Assembly: GCA_036250225.1 (NCBI GenBank)
Contig: JAPZLL010000026.1
Coordinates: 124,001-188,000, forward strand
Direction of reading: 5' to 3'
From: Cercophora sp. LCS_1
Taxonomy: Eukaryota > Ascomycota > Sordariomycetes > Sordariales > Lasiosphaeriaceae
DNA: 64,000 bases
Translations under genes and position numbers: made by a program
In this document: positions 55,080 to 64,000 of the stretch, one piece after another
Numbering within the stretch: the first letter of the stretch is position 1
Layout: every line of letters begins with the position of its first letter
The notes under the pieces: model-generated
Seen by the model: the letters and a program-made list of their open reading frames with translations, nothing else
The model's database searches: none
Told to the model about the DNA's origin: nothing

Positions 55080-57186
55080 TTACAGCTTCTTGCAGAGTCG
55101 AGTCCCGTACTCGATGACTTCCCAACTCTCGGTGCCCGGCGTTGACACAGTATAGAAAATACCTTCTGGATCCCATTTCTTCTTTGCATCCACTAACTTT
55201 GGGTACACTGTCGGTCCCCAGAAGTTGTCCTGCCAGTTGGGTTGGGACGGATCGGCCTGTCAATGTCGTTGTGTGTCAGTTTATGATGCTCATGTGGAGT
55301 CAGTCTCGGACGAGGAGCTACTCACCTCGTTGATGTAGGCACATCCATTCGGACCTGCCTCCATCATAGCCTGGTCCAAGGTGTTCACCAAGAGGTTTCG
55401 AATGTCGTCCTTCTGCGTCAAGCTTGCATTCACCGGCAAAGGGAGATTGTAAAGCGTGAGGTCAGATGAGTCTCGAAACCGTGGGTGCGTTGCGCTGTTG
55501 GCAACAGGAACGCCATGGCCCACGTTAAAAATGTGACCCAGCAAGTACCCCTGATTCTTCAGGTCCGGTCTCGGGCTGATAGCTAGCTTGAAGGCGTCGA
55601 TGATCCCATCGTTGTTTTCTTCCACGTCGCGACGACCAAAGGTCCAGCCGCTCGTAAATAGAGGTGCGCCTGCCATTTCGTCTTCAAAGAGGTCAACGTA
55701 CAAGTCGAAGAAGGTCGTGTACTCTTTTACCAGGGCGGAGTAAAACGGCACACCGGCAGCTATCAACTCGGCCTTCATGGGTGCCAAGGTGGCCTCCAGC
55801 TGGGCAGCAGTTTTGTTGAAAGCGACCCATGGATGAACACGGATTCTCCCCGGCGCAACTGAGAAGAGGACGTAGAGACCGTTGTCGACAAAGACGTTGG
55901 AGTAGCTGTGGAAGATGCGGATGCCTTCCCAAAGGACAGTCTCATCGGTTGTTAGGGTCGAATTGATGTACAAGGCCGCTCCGGCACTACGACGCTCGGG
56001 AAATGTCTTGAAGGTGGCGGAGACGATAGCCGCGAATGCACCTGGCCCGCCGCCTTTGATCGCATAGAAGAGGTCGGGATTTTTATGGGCGTTGGCCGTT
56101 ACGAAATCTCCTTGGGCGGTGATAACGTCGAACGACAAGGCATTGTCAGCAGCTGGTGAAGTCAGTTACATCAACGGTGCTTGGCTGAGACAATACGAAA
56201 TCACGACGAACCGAATCCGTAAATGGTTGTCAGTGGGCTATGACCACCTCCTTGGACGAAGCCACCTGCGATTCCAACTGTCTGTATATCATCGATCAGC
56301 CAAGCCTTCTTTCCCTCATGAGGTTGGGTTGATAGGTAGGGTCGACTTACCGGACACTCCCCAGTCACCACAGTGACAGGAGGATTCTGCGCCACAGCTT
56401 TTCGAAGCAATGCTCGCCCCTGAACACCAGCACCGACTGTGACGGCACTTCCGGTGTAACCGCCCGGCCCCTTCCAATTTGCCGTGAACTCGACATCCTG
56501 GAAGCTGTGCGTATTGATGATGAGCGAACCCCAACCCGTGCTGCGGCCGAAAAAATCATGGCCCGTGTTCCGGATGATGAGACGCAAATTGTTGCGCCGG
56601 GCAAAGTCAATTCCAGCTTTGATGTGCGTCTTTTTAGTCGCTTTGATCACGTACAGCCCGTAGTATCCCAATGTGCAAGGAGTCGCGGGATCTGTTGTAG
56701 GCGTGCATGAGGAGTTGGTCCAGGATTTCCACATGAGCAGCGCATCTTGGTCATTGCTGAGAATGTGTCAGCGGCTATCAGGACGTGACAGGGAAGGTAT
56801 CTCACATACATCCATTGTTCTGTGGGGTACTTGGCTGCGACATCGGCACACTTGGCAGCATCGTATGTGGGGATAATCCCAAGCGTGCCGTTAAAAAAGT
56901 TGTGGCAAACCGACTCGGGGGGGATGTGGACAACAAGATTCCCACCAACTGTCGCGTTCAGCGTCTTCCAAGACTGTGCGCTGGGCCAACACGCGTCACC
57001 CAAGTAACACTTGCAGCCGTACGACTTTCCGTTCCAGGTGCGAGGGACCAATGGTGAGGGGCTGCTGGAGCGTTCAACGAGGTTATTGGCTGTGGCATGG
57101 TCAATGAGCACACTGAAGCTGACCAAGAGCAGAAGAAGTCGATTCGCCATTCCCATGGACATGGTTTGCCTTGCAGAGCCCTGCAT
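55080..57186 (-). CDS. FAD-linked oxidoreductase, BBE type (berberine-bridge-enzyme-like)
   Basis: Five exons (57186-56810, 56756-56351, 56281-56212, 56152-55326, 55256-55080) join in phase to 618 residues. Downstream ATGs at 57162 and 57153 are alternative starts closer to the signal peptide (MANRLLLLLVSFSVLIDHA). The PCMH FAD domain contains LRLIIRNTGHDFFGRSTG with His192 and VTGECPTVGIAGGFVQGG with Cys260. This His/Cys pair is typical of bicovalently bound flavin. The C-terminal BBE segment reads GTESWEVIEYGTRLCKKL after NWQDNFWGP and YPKLVDAKKKWDPEG. It is expected to be a secreted or ER-lumen oxidase using O2, of sugars or of a secondary metabolite. It is convergent with the decayed hydrolase. 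Confidence 0.93.
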
Positions 57187-58283
57187 TTCTGCTGGAACTG
57201 TGGAGGCAAACTTTCATCCTGTCCATATTTCGGGGCTCGTTGCCGATTTTGTGCCCGGGACTGAGAAGCGGGGATGCAGGTTCAGAGGCACTCAGGCGGG
57301 CCGCCATCTTGCAGGAGCGCCGCTTCGAGATGCATTGCCCATGCAACGTCCCTGTTCCGGTCAGTCCAATCCCAAAAGGAACCAGAATATCGACTCACAA
57401 CTGCTTCCTCGGCAACCTCATTGGTGCGCATAGAAGCTCACTGCAGCTTCCAGGTAGTTTTGTGTCACATCAATCCGATACTTGACGCTGCTATCAGATG
57501 AGGAGATCAAAAAGAGGTCAGCTTTTCGGGTTCCCGAGAGGGATGTTAATCACCCGTTGTTCGTGGTATTTTCGCGAACCTGAGTTGAGCATTCTGCTCA
57601 CCTGAAAATGTCACAAGGGACCTCAAAATGTCAGCCGGCAATTCTGGTGGTTTGCACTGTCTTCAGAAAGGTGAAGACATGGATGCTGCATGAGCTTGGG
57701 TCACCTTCACATGTGCGGTAAGCTATTGGAGGTGTCAAACCCGTTGAGCAGAAGATCAATAAGGTGAATTTAAACAGGGCACCTACAAGACCTTGGGGTT
57801 TATGACCTACTAGCATTTTAGGTCGACGCACAAATAGGCAAAGACAAGACACGTGCTTCGTTCCGTCGAATTCGAAGCTCGAGTCACTCACTTATCGCTT
57901 ATCAGATCTGCGAACAAGCTCCTTACAGCTAGCCAGATGAGATGATGCCCTGGCTACAAGGGTGGCTGCTCTATCTGGTATCACAACGCCTTTCGGGGAA
58001 GGCATTGGCAGCTGAAACCCTTCATTCAAGAAAAACAGCTTAATTTTACGTCGTGGCATCTCAATTGGCCGACGGGCGCTCAGCCCCTGAGATCTCGCAT
58101 CCGGATGCAACGGCGGCCTAATTCAACGGCGCGCCTCCCGCGATGAACAGGGGACCTGTCAGGCGGCGGTCAATTCCTCCGCGATGAACCCTGGTTATAT
58201 GGCGACCAGAGTGCCAGTTTCGTTCCCAATCGCAAGTCGCGTGAATTTTTTGTGATGATCATTCTCGACCTCCCGCCATCAAA
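57187..58283. other. Intergenic, no gene recognised
   Basis: About 1.1 kb without a supported exon. Promoter sides of the BBE oxidase (-) and the cysteine-rich surface protein (+). No specific element is recognised. Confidence 0.45.
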
Positions 58284-59239
58284 ATGACAACGACGGCGCT
58301 CGCCACCCTCTCCATACAAAAAGAACCACTCTACTCGGAGCTTCGAATATGCGCCCAGACATGCGTCGACAAAGGGAACAACAACAGCGATCTCGAAGGC
58401 CATCTCGAGTGCGGCGATTCCAAGATTCTCGACTCGTGCTTCTGCAGGGAAGATCTCCGCCCAAAAGCATCGACGTTCCTCAGCAGCTGTGTCATCTCCC
58501 GGTGCGGTTACAACAATAACGACGTCACTTCAGTGCTGAAGCTGTACAATGGCTATTGTTCGTTCAAAACGACATCCTCGAGCTCTGTGCCGGCGAAAAC
58601 CACCAGCAGTTCAAAGTCAACAGCAACGACGAGCAGTACAAGTAGGCGTTGGACTTTGCAGAAGCCAGGAGACGGGAACTAACATTCCGGTCAGAGTCAA
58701 CAGCAAACACGTTAACCGTCCCAACGTTACCGTCACAAACGAAAACACCAACAACATCCGAGCCCGAGCCGTCCGAGTTGTCCGAGTCGTCTACCTTCAT
58801 CACCACTTCAACATCATCGAGTTCAAGCGAAACCCCACTCCTCCCAGTCACCACAAGCAGCTACGACCCAAGCATCACCGGTAGCACACCACCAATATCA
58901 GCAGGCGCCATTGCAGGAATCGTCATCGGATCCATCATAGCCCTAACTCTAGGCCTTGCACTTCTACTATGGATCCGACTCAAATCGCAGCGCGCACGCA
59001 GCGAGGCCGACCACGACGGCAACGAAGCCCATCGACCCTGGAAAGTACTCGACGACAGCGAGAACACACCACCAGTCCAGAACAGCGTCGACCTCAGTCC
59101 AATACACGTCATGACAGAACTGGAGGAAGCAAAAGCAAAGGATCACGATAGAGCAGCAGCCGTAGAGATTTGCGAAACGGGGTTCAGGGCAGAACTAAGC
59201 GCGGGTGACGATGTGGCCTGGCGCAAGGGAGACATGTAA
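58284..59239 (+). CDS. Cysteine-rich single-pass surface protein
   Basis: Exons 58284-58641 and 58695-59239 (GTAGGC donor, ACTAAC branch site, TCAG acceptor) give 300 residues. The N-terminal domain has eight cysteines (LRICAQTCVDKG, LECGDSKILDSCFCREDL, FLSSCVISRCGY, YNGYCS) and resembles a short CFEM-like fold. A Ser/Thr-rich stalk, a TM segment (IAGIVIGSIIALTLGLALLL) and a cytosolic tail of about 95 residues follow. The layout is that of fungal surface sensors or anchored adhesion proteins. No classical signal peptide precedes the cysteine domain, so the TM segment may act as signal anchor. It is convergent with the kinase-like gene, 49 bp away. Confidence 0.8.
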
Positions 59240-59288
59240 ACAACAACAACTCCACAAGAGATAATGAATAATACCGACAAAAAAGAAA

Positions 59289-60235
59289 TCAAGCAAGAAG
59301 CCTCTGCACCTCCTTGGGAACGTGATCCACCCACTGCCGACCGGACATGGCTCTGTCCAACAAATCCTGCATCCGATCCATCTCGGCGTCCAGCATGCAT
59401 TGTTCGCCTTGTTTGCCGCCGGTGAGGGTGAGGGCACAGTTGAAGTCGAGGATGAAGACGCCTGTTGTTGTTTCATGGTCAGCATGGTTACAGACAGATA
59501 AGGCAGGCCAGGGAAGGTCTTACGTTTGTCTCTTGTCTCGGCATCTCGCTGGACAAAGATGTTGTTGAAGCGGATCTCGGGCCATGCTCCGTGCTGGACG
59601 TGGTCGCGGTGGAGGACATTTCGAGCGTGGATGTCGCCCAGGACGCGGAGGATATCCTGAGCCACGGCGTCGTCGAGTAGGTCGGGCGTGAGGTATTTGA
59701 GGTCGGGGATGTACTCGAAGAGGAGTCCGTTGCGTGGTTTGCTGCCGTCGGTGTTGGTCAGGAAGGGTGTCCACTTGTTGGGCCCGACTCCCGTGCCAAA
59801 ATTTGCAACCACTCTGCCGATGCACTGGGGCCATTGTCTCGAAGGTGGCTCGCTGATGGTTTTGAGGGCGGTTTGAGTGGCGTCGAAGGATGTTTCGGTG
59901 GGTAAGGCATCGGTCAGGCGGATGTTGGCTTTGAGCTCTGTCTCGTATAGTTCTTCTTGTTGTTTGACATGGTTGAACTGGCAGGTCAGTCGTGCCTGAG
60001 CCTGGTACAATACAGAGCGACGACCCACGATCTTCAAAACACAGACTCCTGAGTCAAGTTGACCCTTCTTGCGTCGACCGGTAGGAGCCGTCTTTTCTGT
60101 CGGGCGGCGAATCTCGACCAGAAACACGTCTGGCTTCTTTGACTTGCCGTCTTGCAGGATGCGGATAGTTCGGAACTCGAGGTGGGAGCTGAGGTCGCGG
60201 ATGATCTCGGGCTCGGCCCGCTTTCTCTTCGCCAT
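59289..60235 (-). CDS. Protein-kinase-like fold protein
   Basis: Exons 60235-59524 and 59461-59289 (GTAAGA donor, ACAG acceptor) give 294 residues starting MAKRKRAEPEIIRDLSSHLE. An N-lobe-like part has VCVLKIVGRR, with Lys as the possible ATP ligand, and AQARLTCQFNHVKQQEELYE. The catalytic-loop-like segment is VLGDIHARNVLHRDHVQHGA, followed by RFNNIFVQRD. The splice restores VFILDFNCALTLTGGK in the DFG position. Such compact kinase-like proteins are common orphans in fungi. The catalytic Asp of HRD appears present (HRDHV), so activity is possible. The substrate is unknown. Confidence 0.78.
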
Positions 60236-60663
60236 GATTTCGGATACGAGGCAGAACCCCACAGGGGGAAATGGTAAAGTGTGGAAAGGTTGGGCATCGG
60301 ACCGTTGGTGATTAAGTACCGCCTTGTGCTCGAAGACGGCGCCCCGCTTCATGCACCCGCCAGGCGACGCACCACGGTGGCGCAGCACAGTTGAAGGATG
60401 AATTATAGTGGGTGGATAATCAGCACTCACCTCGTTGGTTCATGCATCGTTTTTGTTTTCACAGACGCCTGAAAGAACCGAGGACGAACAGGCCTAAGAT
60501 CGCACATAATCGTTAATGGTAGACAAGGTTTTGCACAAATGGAACCTGTCTAACTGAGAGATGGTGTATCGCTTGTGCGGCAAGTCGACATGCCCGTTAG
60601 TCCCGTTTTCTCCCTGCGCAGCTGCAAACTTTACCCGGATATCCCTGGTAAGGGCAGATGATT
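60236..60663. other. Intergenic, no gene recognised
   Basis: 5' flank of the kinase-like gene. Open frames here continue upstream of its ATG without a recognisable pattern. Confidence 0.4.
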
Positions 60664-61065
60664 CTACCAAACCTGTCTCTCAGTGTCGTTGTATACCCCA
60701 ATGGTCTTCTCCCAACTGATGGACTGGACTTGAAAGACAATTTCCTTGTGCCGTTCGGTTTCGTGTGGTGGATCCTTGCAAACCAAAGCCCGGACCGGCT
60801 GGCGTTGAGAGTGCACCATGCGCTGGTATAGACTAACATCGGATGATATGGCCTCAAAATCGTGGAGAATCGCGCGTTGCGTGGCCGAGTTCTGGGGCCG
60901 CAGGTCAAGGCAGACAAGTGCCGAGCCCCATTCAACTTCAACTTCGAGAACGAGGATGCCACTGATGGCCAGGGTCCCAATTGTGGGCTTTGCATCAATT
61001 GAGAATCCGTTGGGGTCTCTCCTAGTAAAGACGCGGTTGAACGGCCCCTTGGTGGCGATGGGCAT
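60664..61065 (-). CDS. Small protein of unknown function, possibly 5'-incomplete
   Basis: ATG 61065 opens a 133-residue frame (MPIATKGPFNRVFTRRDPNG, then LAISGILVLEVEVEWGSALV and TQRAILHDFEAISSDVSLYQ). The same frame continues upstream for a few codons (DYRSNALSTEDE) to a possible TGAG acceptor near 61092, so another exon may precede it. It looks like a beta-rich fold with a hydrophobic core strand. I recognise no family. Confidence 0.5.
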   Translation of the reverse strand: MPIATKGPFNRVFTRRDPNGFSIDAKPTIGTLAISGILVLEVEVEWGSALVCLDLRPQNSATQRAILHDFEAISSDVSLYQRMVHSQRQPVRALVCKDPPHETERHKEIVFQVQSISWEKTIGVYNDTERQVW

Positions 61066-61784
61066 CTCGTCCTCGGTAGAGAGGGCATTTGACCGGTAGT
61101 CCGGGGCGACTCAAATGTTGTCCACTTTCCTTTGTTGCTCAGCGATGGACCTGTATTCTCAGTCCACGAGCTGTGCGAAGCTGCCTCATAAACGGCACCA
61201 TCTCATCCTGCCATGGGATTGGCGCCCTGTCATTTGCTGGGCAGGGTTCTCCTGGACCCGCGTATAATTCCCTTCGCTTGTGCCATCTTCAACTCCGGGC
61301 GGTGACTTTGGGGCGTGCGGAGCGGTAATCGCCGCCATCGGTCGTGTCGATTATTATTACGGCAAGGTTTGTGGGCAGCGTCTCGGCTTTGCCAAGATTC
61401 CGGGGACTTCCTCGAGTCGGTGTAGGCCTCTAGTTTCCTGACAGGACGTCTAAAGCCAAGTTTATGAAGTCCGTGAAGTTTATGAGAACCCGCAATTTTT
61501 TTTTCCCCAGGGCGAAGTCCCTCGCGAGGAAAAGCGGGGAATGCTCTTTATACAGGCGCCCAGGTTGGGCCTGGATACCTGACAGGAGCGCCCAGTCACG
61601 GCAGGCCACGTTTATTTGGCGACATTTTGGCATTACGCGCATGATTGGGGTTCCCTAAGAGAGGTGGAGCGCGAAGGCGCTCTGTCTGTCTTCATTTTCT
61701 CCTTTGTCCAATTACTGCATTGGCGTTTCTGAAAATTTAGGGCTCGACGCACGCTGTCAGGAAGTCCCTTCACTATTTTCCACC
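61066..61784. other. Intergenic, no gene recognised
   Basis: Promoter side of the 61785 gene. A TTTATACAGG TATA-like element lies near 61546. No exon is supported. Confidence 0.4.
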
Positions 61785-63179
61785 ATGTCCCCGCCACAGA
61801 CGATTGGGTTCTCAAACCTTGAGGCATTTCACAGGATCCTCGCTCAAGCTGCTGAGAACCAAGTATCGGAAAGAGAACCCACGGGCATCGAACCCGGGGG
61901 GCCGGGAACCCTTGTGACACACCAGTCCCAGCCCGACAGCTCGAGTCAACATGCACGCGATTTAAGCGAGGATGAAATCGATGTTCCCATCAATCGAACT
62001 GTGCTTCGAGATGAAGAAAGGCTCTCTGAAGCTCAGCCAAGTAGTCGGTCGGTCAGCCTAGCTCCCTCGGGATTGAGGCCAGGGTTTAGAACGCCCCCCC
62101 AACGCCTTCGATCTGTTAGCCCGTCTCTCGAGCAATTGAGGCCATTTAAGCGCCAGACTACACGTTGGACCCATGTTAACTTCCGGACTCGTATTCGTCA
62201 CCATGAAGATGGGACTCCCAACGAGGACTGGACGGACTGGAAACCTCTCAATACCAGCGAGGAGAGAGGTCCCGTGAGATTCGTCCTGATGCAAGATCTG
62301 CAGTTCGACGAGTGGGAAATCAAGAGAAGCGATTCCCTCATGTTCTGGTACCGAAGCGCGCTTCTGAAGTTTCTGCGACAATGCCGTCCTGAGTTGTTCC
62401 GATACTTTTTCCAGAATTACTCTTCAGACTACAGAACAATCGAGGAGAAGCACTACATGGCCCTCTACCACGGAACGCGAACCATCGCGCAGCAGGTCCC
62501 GCAAGAGGAACTGGCGGCCGTCTGGCAAGGGCTAGACACTGAGCTCGAAATATTACGGAGTTTTTTGGGGTACGTCTTCCCACAGAGGGACCAGTGGGTG
62601 TTTAGGACGGGGCGGGCTCAGTTCAAGTCTCTCCATGCTCTCTTTGAACCGCACGTAATTGTCTACGAGAAACGACTGATCCCGCCGTTTGGGACTCCCT
62701 ACGAACAATGCTTTAGGCTTATCAGGACCGAGCAGGCTGTTAGACGACATGACAATGCAAGTGCGCTGTGTTTGATTGGCGAGGAGGTCATCTACGATCG
62801 CGACATAACCAGTCCCCAAGATGGTTACGAAGACAGCGCCGAGTCGGGTGAGTGTCTTGCCCGAACAAACCGGTATATCGCCAAGTTTGAAGGGTGGAGA
62901 GAAATTACGGGCCATGGCCTCGGATTTGTCCCCTGGCATATGCTCCCACTTGCAGAACGAGACGCAATCGTGGAGCGCCTTTGCGAGAGAAGTCGGACGT
63001 ATCTTCAACTCTCAAGGTTACAGTTCAGCATATGGGATTACTCTGGCCCATATTCCCTCGTCCGTGATCTGATCGGAGACTCTTCCAAGGAGGATATCTC
63101 CTTATCATCGGCTGAACAAATTTGGCAGGTTTGTGGCACTCCCACCCTCATTGGATCGCGTGGCCCAGTCCCATGCTAA
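61785..63179 (+). CDS. Unknown large soluble protein
   Basis: ATG 61785 (TTCCACCATGTCC) opens a frame of 464 residues. The first 130 residues are disordered and Ser/Pro/Arg-rich. The rest looks folded, with WTDWKPLNTSEERGPVRFVL, FWYRSALLKFLRQCRPELFR and YFFQNYSSDYRTIEEKHYMA, and a Phe/Trp/Arg-rich middle (FLGYVFPQRDQWVFRTGR). A GTTTGT donor at 63129 with an ACAG acceptor at 63197 would instead end the protein at 449 residues (QIWQK). It recalls the uncharacterised N-terminal halves of some fungal AAA-type proteins, but no P-loop follows, so I assign no function. Confidence 0.62.
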   Translation: MSPPQTIGFSNLEAFHRILAQAAENQVSEREPTGIEPGGPGTLVTHQSQPDSSSQHARDLSEDEIDVPINRTVLRDEERLSEAQPSSRSVSLAPSGLRPGFRTPPQRLRSVSPSLEQLRPFKRQTTRWTHVNFRTRIRHHEDGTPNEDWTDWKPLNTSEERGPVRFVLMQDLQFDEWEIKRSDSLMFWYRSALLKFLRQCRPELFRYFFQNYSSDYRTIEEKHYMALYHGTRTIAQQVPQEELAAVWQGLDTELEILRSFLGYVFPQRDQWVFRTGRAQFKSLHALFEPHVIVYEKRLIPPFGTPYEQCFRLIRTEQAVRRHDNASALCLIGEEVIYDRDITSPQDGYEDSAESGECLARTNRYIAKFEGWREITGHGLGFVPWHMLPLAERDAIVERLCERSRTYLQLSRLQFSIWDYSGPYSLVRDLIGDSSKEDISLSSAEQIWQVCGTPTLIGSRGPVPC

Positions 63180-64000
63180 CCCTGATGTGTAAAACAGAAA
63201 TAATACTGTCAGGAAATGGTTGTTATTGACACATATCCATCGAGTCGCAATTCTGCAATCAATAGCTACGCGGGTTTCAACTATGACCACGGGCAGGCCT
63301 TGCAACACACCCAGCCACGGTTGAGGCGACGGCCTCTCCCTCTCAGCATGCAGAGTAGTGGCCGTCACGAACAGGGCAGCGATGGCGGTGAGGTACCTCA
63401 ACAGAAACTTCTACTATGCCGTGGATATCTTTCGGCATATCTGCTATCGTCGGCCGTCCACGCGGCCGGGGTCTTGGTCTCAGACTTGCGGCCCCCCTGT
63501 TGGCATGTAAAGGTCCCGGATGAAGGGATACCCGATATCAGGCGCTGGGTGGCACTCACTGCCAACTTCTTTGCCCAAGAGGTGCCAGCGGACATGAGAT
63601 ACTTGCGCCGGTCGGCGAGGGGATCCGGCCTCCTCGTGCATTTGAAAGGTTCACGAAGAAGCACTACAACAACGGCCAAATGTAGGAGATTCCAAACAAG
63701 ACATGAGCATTTGGTTGCACAATGCTAATTAAACCCTTGCCAGACATTGCCAATACACTTCAGAGGCCTCTGACAACAATCTCGTCAACCACCATTCCGC
63801 TAGAAGTTAGAAGTGCGCTGATTGCGGCTCTGCGATGGGGCGCAATCCTCCAGGTGGAGTTGAGTCGTTGCTCAGAAACCAAATACCCTATCGACAGTAA
63901 GAAGACATTCCTTTCTTCTTTTCAATTAACTAGACTCGGTATAAAGTGGCTTTTTCCCTCACTGACCGGACACATTTAGGGCCGAATCTTGTCGAATTCA
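63180..64000. other. Unresolved sequence at the window end
   Basis: Plus-strand pieces such as AVRYLNRNFYYAVDIFRHIC (near 63385-63445) look coding but are interrupted by several stops. This may be a decayed gene or exons of a gene continuing beyond the window. Confidence 0.3.

Noticed and set aside
61785..64000. AAA-type ATPase gene running off the window
   Set aside because: No Walker A or B motif appears in the readable part, and the downstream sequence has several stops.
1..64000. tRNA, rRNA, CRISPR arrays, telomeric repeats
   Set aside because: I saw no cloverleaf with a GGTTCGAA-type arm in the right context, no rRNA-like stretch, no regularly spaced repeats and no TTAGGG tracts.

Overview
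The window is nuclear DNA of a filamentous ascomycete (Pezizomycotina, probably Sordariomycetes). The evidence is widely spaced genes on both strands, short GT-AG introns of about 50-70 bp with CTAAC/CTGAC-like branch sites, GC-rich third codon positions, and families restricted to or expanded in these fungi: HET, CHAT-NLR, gasdermin-like, BBE oxidases, SAT/PTH11-type rhodopsin-like 7TM proteins and Kex2-processed repeat peptides. It reads as an accessory region rich in conflict, secretion and metabolism genes with many decayed copies. The splicing given here was worked out by hand.

Layout. 0.8-2.6 kb: HET-domain gene with an in-frame stop (-). 3.2-6.6 kb: secreted HD-domain protein (+), cytochrome P450 (+), small cysteine-rich secreted protein (-). 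7.3-11.0 kb: divergent pair 1, a trypsin-like GDSG protein (-) and a single-TM partner (+). 11.8-15.7 kb: broken polytopic membrane gene and an F-box/LRR-like gene. 15.9-20.6 kb: divergent pair 2, a GDCG protein fused to a permease-like membrane domain (-) and a single-TM partner (+) homologous to the first. 21.3 kb: Kex2-repeat peptide precursor 1. 22.6-24.6 kb: MFS sugar transporter. 24.7-25.2 kb: small conserved protein. 26.3-27.6 kb: decayed tandem copies of an orphan family. 28.1-30.7 kb: kinase-like gene and a membrane protein. 31.2-36.4 kb: CHAT-NLR (-) and gasdermin-like gene (+), head to head. 36.4-40.5 kb: small conserved protein, phosphatidylserine-decarboxylase-like enzyme, unknown protein. 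41.0-42.1 kb: decayed F-box gene. 42.6-44.7 kb: flavin monooxygenase with an NTF2-like front. 45.1-48.0 kb: two surface proteins. 48.6-50.6 kb: LRR-like piece and rhodopsin-like 7TM gene. 52.9 kb: Kex2-repeat precursor 2. 54-55 kb: alpha/beta hydrolase pseudogene. 55.1-57.2 kb: BBE-type flavin oxidase. 58.3-60.2 kb: cysteine-rich single-pass surface protein and kinase-like protein. 60.7-63.2 kb: two genes of unknown function.

How the genes fit together. The clearest functional unit is the CHAT protease-NLR facing a gasdermin-like gene, the arrangement known for fungal pore-forming cell-death effectors under protease control. The most novel signal is a second two-gene module present twice within 13 kb: a chymotrypsin-fold protein (His/Asp/Ser in copy 1, His/Asp/Cys in copy 2) divergently transcribed from a C-terminally membrane-anchored partner. 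Both halves are homologous between the copies, which suggests an uncharacterised protease/membrane-effector system. Two paralogous Kex2-type peptide precursors lie 31 kb apart. At least five other loci carry nonsense or frameshift lesions, three of them stops consistent with C-to-T change at CpA (RIP-like), so the block appears to be turning over quickly.
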